Shown piece by piece: positions 55,296 through 64,000 of a stretch of 64,000 nt of DNA; positions within the stretch are counted from its first letter, which is position 1; each line of letters starts with the position of its first letter. The DNA comes from an uncultured Saprospiraceae bacterium (GTDB lineage: Bacteria; Bacteroidota; Bacteroidia; Chitinophagales; Saprospiraceae). Below the pieces are notes generated by a model. The model made no database searches. It was not told the origin of the DNA and was given only the letters and a program-made list of their open reading frames with translations. The DNA is taken from positions 1 to 64,000 of the forward strand of contig CALGAW010000045.1 in assembly GCA_937959115.1 (NCBI GenBank), in the 5' to 3' direction. Made by a program: the position numbers and the translations under genes.

Positions 55296-58200
55296 TTATC
55301 TAATTAAGGAAAAATGCCCTTTTTCGAGCTTACGTTCTCCTGTATCTGTTAAAAACTCAACCACATAAATATAAGTACCTACAGGCTGTTCTTTACCATT
55401 GTAAGCGCCATCCCATGGTGTTGTTTCATTGTGAATCAGCTCACCCCATCGGTTAAAGATTCTAAAGTATTCAAGTTGGTTTGCTCCTAGCGCAATCGGC
55501 TTGAACGTTTCGTTTTTCCCATCTCCATTTGGTGTAAATCCGGAGGGAATAGCAAACACTCCGCGAGGAGTCACTTCAACTATTAATTCATCCGTACCTA
55601 GGCAGCCTTCTCTTGAAGTCACTTGAATTGTATAAGTCGTCGTCTGTTGTGGATTTAGATCAACAATTCCCTCCGTTGGATCGCTAACACCGGCTGCAGG
55701 AGTCCAGATGACATTAAACGGAGTTAATGCATTTGTTTGAATTCCCACATTAACAGATTCGTCTGAGAATATGGCTAAATCAGGCCCTGCATCTACGGTT
55801 ACTGGGCTCAACAATGAAAGGGAGTAGTTAGAAGTCTCACAACAGAGATTCGTATCACAAACAGTAACTTCATAGGTTCCTGCAGCAAGCCCAGTCTGAT
55901 CTTCAGACGTAGCACCATTCGACCATTGATAAGTATATGGAGCTGTTCCTCCTAGCGGTGTAATATCTATTCTCCCAGTATTGCTTTCGTTGCAGGAGCC
56001 TAATGTGTTCCCTCCTATTGACAAGGGATCTGGCTCTAATATTACGATTGGATTTGCTTGATGCGTCACTGAACATCCATTATCATCCTTAACAACAACA
56101 TTATACGTATCATCCGCTAAATTCGGAAAGGTGAAGGTATTGGCATATGTATTGGCAAAGGTAAATCCACCATTTGTTGAATAAAAATACGGGGGTACAC
56201 CACCACTTACATTCATTGTAATTGAACCATCGATTAAGCCATTACAGCTAATATCGTTGGCAACCACTGATACCAAAGCAAATGAGGCGCAATTTGCGGA
56301 GAAGAGTGCTACTGTATCCAGATAAGTACAATTATTACCATCTGTGATCGTCAAATAACATGTTCCTGTAGCCAGGTTTTGCACAGAGAAGCTCCCAGAG
56401 CAATTGGCTCCGTTTCCTGTCTGTACTGTTCCGCAAGTAGCGGCTATAGCGTAGGGAGGTGTGCCGCCAACAGGCGAAATACAGATTTCACCATCATTAC
56501 TTCCAGTAGTTGGATTTATTGCCACTACACTAGCAGATAACACACCTGGTTCAGTAAGGATTACAGGGTTCCCAGAATATATAATTTGACACCCAACTCC
56601 ATCCCTTATGATTACATTTGAGCTACCAGGAGCAAGATTACTAAAGGTATATGAATTGGTCACACTAGATTGAAAGGTGGTTCCTCCGTCAATAGAAAAT
56701 GAAAATGGAGATACGCCACCATTGGAAACTATATTGATTGTTCCATCTGAAGTTCCATTACAGCTAATGTTTCCGAGGTTGACAGCAAGGAGCGAAAACC
56801 CTGTACAAGAAGGAGAGGAAAGCGCAATTGTATCAAGCACTATACAGTTATTCTGATCAACCGAAGTGATGTAACAGGTGCCTGAAGGTAAATTGCTTAT
56901 ATGGTAAGCACCTGAACACCCTGTGCCGCCTCCAGACAATACTGGTCCGCATGAGGCTGTTACTAGATAAGGGACAACACCACCGGTAGGAGTTACACAA
57001 ATTTCTCCATCATTCATACCAACAGCACTTGGATTTACTGGAATTGCGGTACTAGTAAGTGGAAAAGGTTCGTTGATTATAATTATTTGAGATTTAGAAC
57101 AACTTAGATTATCAATTATCGATACAGTATAAGAGCCAACTGGTAATCCGTTTATTGTTTCGCTAACTGAATTTGTTGTTGATATCGTTGTTCCGTTGAC
57201 TTGATATTGGTAAGGGGGTAATCCACCAGCAACAATTACATTGATAGATCCTGTGCTATCTCCGTTACATTTTACATCATTACCAAGAACTTGATTAAAA
57301 TTGAATGACGAACAATTTACTCCGTTGACGACTTGCGACAACAATGTATCTAGACATCCATTTGAATCAACTACATAGAAGTTAAAAATATCAGGAGATA
57401 AATTCGTAAGAACATAATTTCCTACACAAGGCCCAGCAATAGAGGTAAGTACACCTGAACCGTTGTTCGCGGAAGTATAATTTAAAGTATAGTTTGGAAC
57501 ACCGCCATTTACGCAGAGTAATATGCTTCCATCATTTCCTGCACCTGTTGCATCTGTTATCGTTGTATTCAAAGTGATTAGAGGAGGATCAGAAATGACA
57601 ATTGGATTACTGTTATAGCTAGTTTGACAAAATGCATTATCTCTTACAATTACTGAATATGACGCTGAAGGCAATTGACCTGCAAAGTAAAAGCTATTTG
57701 GGGTTAGGTTCGTGAATGAATTACCACCATCAATTGAATATTTATAAAAATTCGCACCTGATGAATAAATTGATAACGATCCATCTGAGCCACCACTACA
57801 AGAAACATTTGAAACAACTATTGAATCTATACCCAAATTGCAGCTTGGGCTTGAAACGATAATATTATTGATCACCTTAACACAACCTGATGCATCTACA
57901 ATCGTAATAAAGTAAACACCTGCAGGAAGATTTATAAACTGATAATTTAAATTACAAGATTGTTGTCCTTGATTAATTGAATTTCCAACATTAGGAGAAA
58001 TTGTAATGTTGTAAGGCCAAACACCACCAATAACGCACAAATCGATTATTCCATCATTACTCCCAACCGCTGTTTCGTCTGTAGGCAATGCTGCAAGTTG
58101 AATTAGGCCTGGTTCAGCTATGTTTAAATTAAAAGGATAAGTTGCTACACAACCGGCTGCATCTGTCACCGTGATTTGCGAGTAATTGCCAGGCGACAAA

Positions 58201-59795
58201 TTCGTAAAATCATGGCTGTGAGAGGGTAAGGTTACTGGCGGTACACCATTCCCAATATCAAACGTAATTGGTAACAAACCTCCTTGTGTTACCAAAGAAA
58301 TTTGTCCATCGTTTGCACCGAAACAGTTCACATTGCTGACGAAAGCCATTGAGATCTCAAACAAACTGCAGTTTGGTTCATAAACCATTACATTTTTAAT
58401 TGTATCTCTACAGTTGTTTAGATCAGCTATAAAGACATCGTACGTTCCTCCTCCTAGATTACTTATTCGATATCCATTCGCACAACCAAAAATGCTAATG
58501 GGTGCTACAGATCCAGAATTTGGTACCAAAGAAACCGTAAATGGAGGTGACCCACTATTAACACAAACATCAACAATTCCATCCATCGCCCCTGCGGATG
58601 AAACAGCGAATACACTAGTAACGGAGCCTTGAGGCAATGGTGTCAACACCCAGTTTACTGTATCCGAGTCAGAACAGAGTCCATTTGTAACCATCCAAAC
58701 AAAACTATACGATCCAGATGTAAGCCCAGAGACTTGAGCATTGGGATCGAATACATTCGATATGGTGGTTGGTGCGCCTGAAATTTGTGTCCAGTTTCCA
58801 GATCCAGTTGAAGGAGTATTTCCACTAAGGGCTAGTTCAGCAACTTCACATGTTAGTATATCCACTCCAGCATTTGCAACAACTGTGCTTGTAGCGGTAA
58901 CCATAACTGTGTCTCTTGATATACAGGTTCCGTTGTTAATAGACCATTCAAATTGATAAATCCCGAAATTGATATTTGGTACAGTGGCGTTTGAATCTGT
59001 TGGATTTGTTATGCCAACAAAAGACCCAGAAATCTGAGTCCACAAGCCTGCAGCAGTTCCATTATCATTGCCGCTAAACATAAAACTGCTTTGACCACAG
59101 AGCACTATATCAGGCCCTGCCATTGCAGTTACTAAAGTATCAACAGTAATCTGAACGGTATCTCTTGATGCAAATAGCCCACTACAGCCTCCATTTTCAA
59201 CAATCCACTCATAGGAATACGTTCCAGTAGTCAAGCCGTTGACCAATGAAGTTGGTTGATTAGGAAACTGAATTATTGAATTATTATTGATGGTCATCCA
59301 CTGACCAGAGCCGATTGTAGGAGGCAAACCGCTAAGTGTCGCTTCCTCTCCACAAACAATTTGGTCTACACCTGCATTTGCTGTACTAGGAAGATTATCA
59401 TTATAAACGACAATATAATTGCTTGAAATTTGAAAACAATTGGTCGCAAATACATTATTGATATTTGTTCCTGTTGTGATCCAAAGTGTTCCAAAATAGT
59501 TGAATCCATAAACATAGTATTCACCAACACTTAGATTTTCAAAATCATAGACATTTATAGCAATGGTTGAATCAACAACTTGATTGTTAACATCTGTAAT
59601 GATATAGGCGTAGTTCGAATTCAGGTTAGCTGAATTGCTAAATGTATCGATATCCGAAATCGCGTTTTGGCAATGATGAATAGTATCAGAGGATGCAGTA
59701 ACCACTGTAACAATACATTGCGCAGAACTTGAATAACTGCTTAACATACAAAGAATAAGCAGAATCGGATATAAGGCATTTTTTTTTAAATCCAT
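55296..59795 (-). CDS. Giant T9SS type B (gliding-associated) adhesin with SprB-like repeats
   Basis: From the ATG at 59795 (MDLKKNALYPILLIL) the protein has 1499 residues. The signal peptide ends near SSSAQ (about 25). Three PKD-like repeats (near 137-370: GVDQIVCGEEATLSG, GPDIVLCGQSSFMFSG, GVDILTCEVAELALSG) are followed by 11 SprB-like repeats (about 385-1330) in two alternating types: CxGxxDGxI and a DGxIxLCVxGG type, most with a PPY/PPF turn. A final PKD-like domain (VDAGPDLAIFSDESVNVGI) and the CHU_C sorting domain (about 1413-1499, IPSGFTPNGDGKNETFKPI, EYFRIFNRWGELIHNETTPW) end it. Type B cargo is retained at the surface with PorP/SprF partners, and the partner is encoded 16 bases downstream. 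Likely a surface adhesin. Confidence 0.92.
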   Translation of the reverse strand: MDLKKNALYPILLILCMLSSYSSSAQCIVTVVTASSDTIHHCQNAISDIDTFSNSANLNSNYAYIITDVNNQVVDSTIAINVYDFENLSVGEYYVYGFNYFGTLWITTGTNINNVFATNCFQISSNYIVVYNDNLPSTANAGVDQIVCGEEATLSGLPPTIGSGQWMTINNNSIIQFPNQPTSLVNGLTTGTYSYEWIVENGGCSGLFASRDTVQITVDTLVTAMAGPDIVLCGQSSFMFSGNDNGTAAGLWTQISGSFVGITNPTDSNATVPNINFGIYQFEWSINNGTCISRDTVMVTATSTVVANAGVDILTCEVAELALSGNTPSTGSGNWTQISGAPTTISNVFDPNAQVSGLTSGSYSFVWMVTNGLCSDSDTVNWVLTPLPQGSVTSVFAVSSAGAMDGIVDVCVNSGSPPFTVSLVPNSGSVAPISIFGCANGYRISNLGGGTYDVFIADLNNCRDTIKNVMVYEPNCSLFEISMAFVSNVNCFGANDGQISLVTQGGLLPITFDIGNGVPPVTLPSHSHDFTNLSPGNYSQITVTDAAGCVATYPFNLNIAEPGLIQLAALPTDETAVGSNDGIIDLCVIGGVWPYNITISPNVGNSINQGQQSCNLNYQFINLPAGVYFITIVDASGCVKVINNIIVSSPSCNLGIDSIVVSNVSCSGGSDGSLSIYSSGANFYKYSIDGGNSFTNLTPNSFYFAGQLPSASYSVIVRDNAFCQTSYNSNPIVISDPPLITLNTTITDATGAGNDGSILLCVNGGVPNYTLNYTSANNGSGVLTSIAGPCVGNYVLTNLSPDIFNFYVVDSNGCLDTLLSQVVNGVNCSSFNFNQVLGNDVKCNGDSTGSINVIVAGGLPPYQYQVNGTTISTTNSVSETINGLPVGSYTVSIIDNLSCSKSQIIIINEPFPLTSTAIPVNPSAVGMNDGEICVTPTGGVVPYLVTASCGPVLSGGGTGCSGAYHISNLPSGTCYITSVDQNNCIVLDTIALSSPSCTGFSLLAVNLGNISCNGTSDGTINIVSNGGVSPFSFSIDGGTTFQSSVTNSYTFSNLAPGSSNVIIRDGVGCQIIYSGNPVILTEPGVLSASVVAINPTTGSNDGEICISPVGGTPPYAIAATCGTVQTGNGANCSGSFSVQNLATGTCYLTITDGNNCTYLDTVALFSANCASFALVSVVANDISCNGLIDGSITMNVSGGVPPYFYSTNGGFTFANTYANTFTFPNLADDTYNVVVKDDNGCSVTHQANPIVILEPDPLSIGGNTLGSCNESNTGRIDITPLGGTAPYTYQWSNGATSEDQTGLAAGTYEVTVCDTNLCCETSNYSLSLLSPVTVDAGPDLAIFSDESVNVGIQTNALTPFNVIWTPAAGVSDPTEGIVDLNPQQTTTYTIQVTSREGCLGTDELIVEVTPRGVFAIPSGFTPNGDGKNETFKPIALGANQLEYFRIFNRWGELIHNETTPWDGAYNGKEQPVGTYIYVVEFLTDTGERKLEKGHFSLIR

Positions 59796-60117
59796 TTTGT
59801 ACTTTATTAATCGGAATTTAATACGCCGATATAAAACAAGGCGGAAAATTACGGAAAACACGCCACATAACAAACTTACTAATTATGAATTATTGAATTT
59901 AACTTATTAACGAATTTGTAGGTCGATCATTATCTATACTTATTTCGAATGCTATTAGGACGATTTGTATTCATTCATATAACTTTGATTTCAATTAAGT
60001 TATGGAAAAGTAATCGCTTATCTAATGTTGTAAAAGACTCTAAATTCAGATAGTTTAAGAACTTAAAAGGAGGAATTCTTATCATCTTATCGTGAATCGT
60101 TATTAATCTCCTTGAAA
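59796..60117. other. Intergenic region upstream of the adhesin operon
   Basis: A+T-rich, with no open frame. A TAAGTTTG box (59878-59871, minus) is a possible -7 element of the operon, but no TTTG lies at the expected distance. Confidence 0.4.
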
Positions 60118-60894
60118 TCAAATCACGATTTTTCCTTCAAAGACAAATGTAGCAGGACCACACAACCAAACATCCGTAAAACTGTCTGCTCGATTGAGCT
60201 TAACGGTGAGGCCGCCGCCCTTGGTCTGAACGGGCACTTCGATTTGCCCCGTAAGTTGTTGATCAATTGCAAAAGCGATTGCCGCAGCGGTGACTCCTGT
60301 GCCACAGGAAAGCGTTTCGTCTTCTACACCTCGTTCGTAGGTCTGTACGTCAATTCCTTGTCCGAGTCGTTCTACAAAATTGACATTGATGCCTTCTTTC
60401 TGATAGGGTGAGCTTTGGCGGATTGCTCTTCCCTCTTCAAACACATTGACAGCTAGTTTGTTGGGTACAAATTTCACAAAATGTGGTGAACCTGTATTTA
60501 GAACATAGTGATCACCTGACTGTTGCACACTATCCACTTTCTGCATTTTGAGTTCTACCCAATCTTCCTTGATTTTAGCCTCGTGTGGGCCATCAATTGC
60601 AATAAATGAGGCCATCTGAGTAATCAGACCTATCTTTTTAGCAAACGCCACAATACAGCGTCCACCGTTGCCACACATTGAGCTTTCCCGACCATCAGCA
60701 TTAAAATAGACCATTCTGAAGTGGAAACCGAGTTCTTCTTCTAATAAAATCAATCCATCAGCCCCGATTCCGAACTTCCGATCACAGAGTTGCTGGATCA
60801 AGTCGACATCCGTGTGCTCGATTTTGGGACTGCGATGATCAATGATTATAAAATCGTTGCCAGTACCCTGATATTTTGAAAACGGAATTTGCAT
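60118..60894 (-). CDS. dapF: Diaminopimelate epimerase
   Basis: Converts LL- to meso-diaminopimelate for lysine and peptidoglycan. 258 residues. The two catalytic cysteines are Cys74 (MCGNGGRC) and Cys197 (SCGTGVTAAA); the opening FSKYQGTGNDFIIID and the NADGRESSMCG turn are typical. It is slightly shorter than the E. coli enzyme, as usual in Bacteroidota. It lies one base downstream of the small membrane protein gene. Confidence 0.96.
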   Translation of the reverse strand: MQIPFSKYQGTGNDFIIIDHRSPKIEHTDVDLIQQLCDRKFGIGADGLILLEEELGFHFRMVYFNADGRESSMCGNGGRCIVAFAKKIGLITQMASFIAIDGPHEAKIKEDWVELKMQKVDSVQQSGDHYVLNTGSPHFVKFVPNKLAVNVFEEGRAIRQSSPYQKEGINVNFVERLGQGIDVQTYERGVEDETLSCGTGVTAAAIAFAIDQQLTGQIEVPVQTKGGGLTVKLNRADSFTDVWLCGPATFVFEGKIVI

Positions 60895-60895
60895 G

Positions 60896-61135
60896 CTATT
60901 TAGGCAAGTTTAGTGAATCGATAAGCGGTTTTGTGTCTTGTTGTTTCTCCTTTTTCATTGGCTCGCCAGTCGTCATGTCTAAACGGCCCGTTTTATAGCT
61001 GTGAAATGTTAATGCGCACATCGCCAAGATTAGGAATAATCCAAAGAACGAAAATTTCCAACCCCACATGTTTCCAATGTACTCTGTGTTTTGTTCATCG
61101 TTTTTAAGCTTATTAGCAATTTTTTCTGGATCCAT
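60896..61135 (-). CDS. Small membrane protein, unknown function
   Basis: The 79-residue protein has one membrane helix (about 28-46, FSFFGLFLILAMCALTF), a charged, helical N-terminus (MDPEKIANKLKNDEQN) and a polar Lys-rich C-terminal tail. The start at 61135 is 17 bases after the nucleoside phosphorylase stop, and dapF begins one base after its own stop, so it is co-transcribed with both. Probably a genuine small protein by context; function unknown. Confidence 0.7.
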   Translation of the reverse strand: MDPEKIANKLKNDEQNTEYIGNMWGWKFSFFGLFLILAMCALTFHSYKTGRLDMTTGEPMKKEKQQDTKPLIDSLNLPK

Positions 61136-61152
61136 GATACAAATTTATAAAA

Positions 61153-62031
61153 TCAATCTTCACTACAAAGTTTTTCAAGTACTTGTACGATTAATTTATC
61201 CACAATTTCCTTTGGTTGTTTACTAAACTCGTTTGTAATCCGGTTGGCTAGTATTGCGCTTATCGACAAGGCTTTATGTCCTAGAACGCTTGAAAGTCCA
61301 TAGATGCCAGAGGTTTCCATTTCAAAATTTGTAATGCATCGTTTTTCATAGCGGAAATCACTTAAGTTTTCGATGAATGCTTCCCGGTAAAGCGGTGCTC
61401 TGAGTACACGTCCTTGTGGGCCGTAAAACCCGGTACAAGTGGCTGTAATGCCAGGAATCATATCAGCGCCTAGTTTGGCTCTCAACTTAGGACAGCAGGT
61501 TGATATGTAAGGTTTTGGCAATGGGCCAGGAGAGTAGAACCATTCAAATGCTTCTCGGAGTTCTCGTTCTTCAGGCGTATTTTCCAGTTTATAGAAATGA
61601 AGGAGGCCGTCTAGCCCGATACTGTATTCTGTTGCCACGAAGCTATCGATTGGCACGTCTTTTTGCAGGCTTCCTGATGTTCCGATACGGATAAAGTTAA
61701 GCGCGGTGTGACTTTCTAGTATTTCTCTTGTTTTGAGGTTAACATTGACCAGTGCGTCTAGTTCGTTAAAGACGATGTCTATGTTGTCGGTTCCTATGCC
61801 TGTTGCGATGACGGAAAGGCGCCTGTTTCCGATGGTACCTGTATGTGTGACAAACTCTCTGTTGTGTACTTCATGCTCTATGCTGTCAAAGTGTTTAGAG
61901 ATTGCGGATACGCGGTTGGGGTCACCTACTGTGATGATGTCATGAGCGATCTGATCAGGATGTAGTTTCAAGTGATAAATACTTCCATCTGGATTAAGGA
62001 TAAGCTCTGAATCTGGTATGATATTTTTCAT
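61153..62031 (-). CDS. Nucleoside phosphorylase (PNP/UDP family)
   Basis: The 292-residue enzyme has the family turns VGDPNRVSAI (phosphate loop), IRIGTSGSLQ and the nucleoside-site motif NFEMETSGIYGL. It cleaves a purine or uridine nucleoside to base and (deoxy)ribose 1-phosphate; the sequence is closest to uridine-phosphorylase-like members, but the base specificity cannot be assigned with confidence. First gene of the operon with the small membrane protein and dapF. Confidence 0.88.
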   Translation of the reverse strand: MKNIIPDSELILNPDGSIYHLKLHPDQIAHDIITVGDPNRVSAISKHFDSIEHEVHNREFVTHTGTIGNRRLSVIATGIGTDNIDIVFNELDALVNVNLKTREILESHTALNFIRIGTSGSLQKDVPIDSFVATEYSIGLDGLLHFYKLENTPEERELREAFEWFYSPGPLPKPYISTCCPKLRAKLGADMIPGITATCTGFYGPQGRVLRAPLYREAFIENLSDFRYEKRCITNFEMETSGIYGLSSVLGHKALSISAILANRITNEFSKQPKEIVDKLIVQVLEKLCSED

Positions 62032-62205
62032 AGTGTTTTACAATTATGTGCAAAAATAATGGTTCTGAGTTAGAAACCTACGGGAAAGTTGAGTTTTTAC
62101 AGATAGTGCATCAATTTGAATTTTATCAAATAAAATATTTCTAACAATGAAATAATAATTTTAATGTACTTTTACAATCTAAAAACTTTATAAAAACAAT
62201 TAAAC

Positions 62206-63837
62206 ATGAAAAATCTCTTTCTTATTTTCTTCTTTCCATTTCTAACATTTTTTTCCACCCTAACATTTGGACAAATTTCCAATTCAAAAGAAATCACTTA
62301 TGAAGTAGGATCTCCTTATCCAGTAGTTGATGCAATTTCGAAGCAATACTTCGAAAAAGATGGTGAGATAATGACATTTAAAGTCAAGAAGAATGAGTAT
62401 ATCATTCAAAAACTGGATGCGAAATCCATGAAATTCAAAAGTATAAGAAACTATAAAGACTTGCCGAAAGATCATGTATTTGAAGGACTTGAAGAAGTCA
62501 ATGGCAAGTATTACTTCTTTTATTCTCTTTGGGATAGACCGAAAACAGCAGAACAATTATTTGTTAGAGAAATTGATTTTGCTTCTGGTAAAATGAAAAG
62601 TGAAGACAAGCGAATCATCAAAACAAAAGGTAAAGTAACTGGTCTAATGGCAGGTAGAACCTACTTTTCTATAAAAGTTGTAGATAAGTTTGATTTCGAA
62701 AAATCAACCGATAATTCCATGTTGATGATCAAATACCGAAAGAAGCCAGAAAAAAGAAATGACGATATCAGTTATGACATTATTGGATTTAACGTATTTG
62801 ATAGTGATATGAACCCAATCTGGAGTAAGGAAATCAAAATGCCTTACACAGAAAAGAAAATGAACAACATCGATTATGCCTTGGACTCTTATGGAAATTC
62901 TTATATCTTAACAACTGTTTATAAGGACGATTCTACTAGGCGGTTTAAGAAAGACGGAAGCATCAACTACCACATGGAACTTATGAAAATCGATGCAAAA
63001 ACCCAAACCCTTAGAAAAACTAAAATAGAGCTTAAGGATCAACATATTAACAGGATTTGGCTCTACGAAGCTGAAAAAGGCAAAATGGTATGTGCTGGTT
63101 TTTATAATGATGGTAAAGATTCTGATGATGCAGAAGGAATTTTTGTGGCTCAACTAGATGAAAACAATAAGCTTGCTAATGTAAATTCTCATAAAATTCC
63201 TGTGGAAGTTCTAAATCTTTATAAGAAAAAGAGAATACAAGCGAAAAATGAAAAGAAAGAGGAAAAAGGAAAGAAAACTGAATTTGAAGAACTACAACTA
63301 CGGAAGTTCATTACTCGAGATGATGGTAGTATCTTGCTTATAGGCGAGCAATTTTTTATCAAAGCACATACCTATTACTCGAACGGCAGAAGAACAACGT
63401 ACTACACCTACCATTATAATGATATGTTAATTTCAAAGCTAAATCCTGATGGCTCTTTGGCTTGGATGAAAGTGCTTCCAAAAATGCAAAGAGGGACGGT
63501 AGGTCAAGGGGGAATGGGATTCAAGTATTTTTCAAGGAATAACAATCACTACCTACTCATTTTGGACAACTTCAAAAACCTAGAGCTTAGTGAAGACAAA
63601 GCACCTAAACTGCACATGGATGGCGCTGGCGGTTACTTGACAGCTTACAAAGTAACAGATGACGGGACCGTCAGTAAGTTTTCAATTTTAAATGTTGCCG
63701 AAGTTCCTGAACTTAAGAAAGGAGCAGTTTACCAATTCGGTGTTAATAGAATCGTAAATATTTCCGACAATGAATTTGTAGTGGAATTTTACAAGAAAAA
63801 GAAGGAAGACGTTTTGATTAAATTTAAAATCAACTAG
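62206..63837 (+). CDS. Large secreted protein, unknown function
   Basis: The 543-residue protein has a signal peptide ending STLTFGQI (about 23). It is rich in Lys and Asp and in short strand-forming segments with repeated phrases such as YYFFYSLWDRPKTAEQLF, SYGNSYILTTVYKDDSTRRF and DDGSILLIGEQFFIKAHTYY, giving the impression of a beta-propeller or of repeated blades. No Cys-based or catalytic motif is visible. Similar proteins occur in Flavobacteriales as hypothetical secreted proteins. It is monocistronic by spacing, before the partial gene at 63878. Confidence 0.7.
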   Translation: MKNLFLIFFFPFLTFFSTLTFGQISNSKEITYEVGSPYPVVDAISKQYFEKDGEIMTFKVKKNEYIIQKLDAKSMKFKSIRNYKDLPKDHVFEGLEEVNGKYYFFYSLWDRPKTAEQLFVREIDFASGKMKSEDKRIIKTKGKVTGLMAGRTYFSIKVVDKFDFEKSTDNSMLMIKYRKKPEKRNDDISYDIIGFNVFDSDMNPIWSKEIKMPYTEKKMNNIDYALDSYGNSYILTTVYKDDSTRRFKKDGSINYHMELMKIDAKTQTLRKTKIELKDQHINRIWLYEAEKGKMVCAGFYNDGKDSDDAEGIFVAQLDENNKLANVNSHKIPVEVLNLYKKKRIQAKNEKKEEKGKKTEFEELQLRKFITRDDGSILLIGEQFFIKAHTYYSNGRRTTYYTYHYNDMLISKLNPDGSLAWMKVLPKMQRGTVGQGGMGFKYFSRNNNHYLLILDNFKNLELSEDKAPKLHMDGAGGYLTAYKVTDDGTVSKFSILNVAEVPELKKGAVYQFGVNRIVNISDNEFVVEFYKKKKEDVLIKFKIN

Positions 63838-63877
63838 TTTTAGGCTCAGAAAATTTTTTCAAAAAATACAAAACAAC

Positions 63878-64000
63878 ATGAGCACATTCTTTTACCTTAA
63901 GAGCTGTAGCACCTGCTTACGCGTTATAAAAGACATCAGTCTACCGCAAGACAGTATACAGCTCCAAAACATCAAAGAAGATAAGATCACAGAAAAACAG
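63878..64000 (+). CDS. ArsC/Spx-like thioredoxin-fold protein, N-terminal part (cut by window edge)
   Basis: Forty-one codons are visible from the ATG at 63878: FFYLKSCSTCLRVIKDISLP then a strand ending LQNIKEDKITEKQ. The CxxC at residues 10-13 and the pattern of the following helix and strand fit the ArsC/Spx (arsenate reductase-like) family, in which the first Cys is catalytic. The gene runs out of the window, so the Arg residues that separate ArsC from Spx-like proteins cannot be checked. Confidence 0.75.
   Translation, partial: MSTFFYLKSCSTCLRVIKDISLPQDSIQLQNIKEDKITEKQ

Noticed and set aside
61153-62031. Naming the nucleoside phosphorylase udp or deoD
   Set aside because: Family motifs are shared, and the specificity-determining residues cannot be judged without alignment.

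Overview
The window looks like chromosomal DNA of a low-G+C member of the Bacteroidota, most likely Flavobacteriales-like. The evidence is type IX secretion (T9SS) sorting tails, a PorP/SprF protein, a gliding-associated (CHU_C) C-terminal domain, a TonB-dependent receptor with an N-terminal carboxypeptidase-like domain, and Bacteroidota-type promoters (TTTG-N19-TAnnTTTG). No 16S or other marker allows a genus call.

Layout. Positions 1-1930 are an accessory or mobile-element boundary. They hold the start of a primase/ATPase-like mobile-element gene with a consensus promoter and a 28-bp palindrome, a divergent XRE regulator, a 25-bp inverted repeat, three tandem ~47-bp repeats, a G+C-rich non-coding patch, and the domain V/VI 3' end of a group II intron with no reverse transcriptase beside it. 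Positions 1932-22385 (minus strand) are one tightly packed seven-gene operon: an Fn3-like secreted protein, a lipoprotein, a 1866-residue TcB/SpvB-like Rhs protein, a short secreted protein with a carbohydrate-binding-like domain and an Rhs tail, a periplasmic protein, a 3721-residue Rhs protein ending in a Hint protease and a putative PD-(D/E)xK nuclease, and a small putative immunity gene. This is the most interesting system in the window.

Positions 22706-49900 are mostly ordinary chromosome: a T9SS cargo protein, pfkA with a Pro-rich partner, tdk, lipA, an operon of YciO/Sua5-type protein, TonB-dependent receptor and OsmC, a YpfJ-like metalloprotease, a TPM-domain protein, thyA, a second T9SS cargo gene bracketed by a duplication of the thyA 3' end, an MbnP/MbnH-like pair, a TonB-C-domain protein, a heterodimeric ABC exporter, a beta-oxidation operon (fadI-fadJ-alkD-like), a small lipoprotein, and a tRNA-Gly/tRNA-Leu operon.

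Positions 50036-59795 form a four-gene T9SS type B module: a giant CHU_C adhesin with 11 SprB-like repeats, PorP/SprF, an OmpA/PD40 PorE-like protein and a DUF4836-like lipoprotein. The window ends with dapF, a small membrane protein, a nucleoside phosphorylase, a large secreted protein of unknown function, and the start of an ArsC/Spx-like gene.

Functionally, the exported proteins dominate. The Rhs operon probably assembles a surface-delivered toxin with its immunity protein, and the T9SS genes provide surface adhesins and their outer-membrane anchoring partners. Names were assigned from motifs and memory of protein families; no database search was run.
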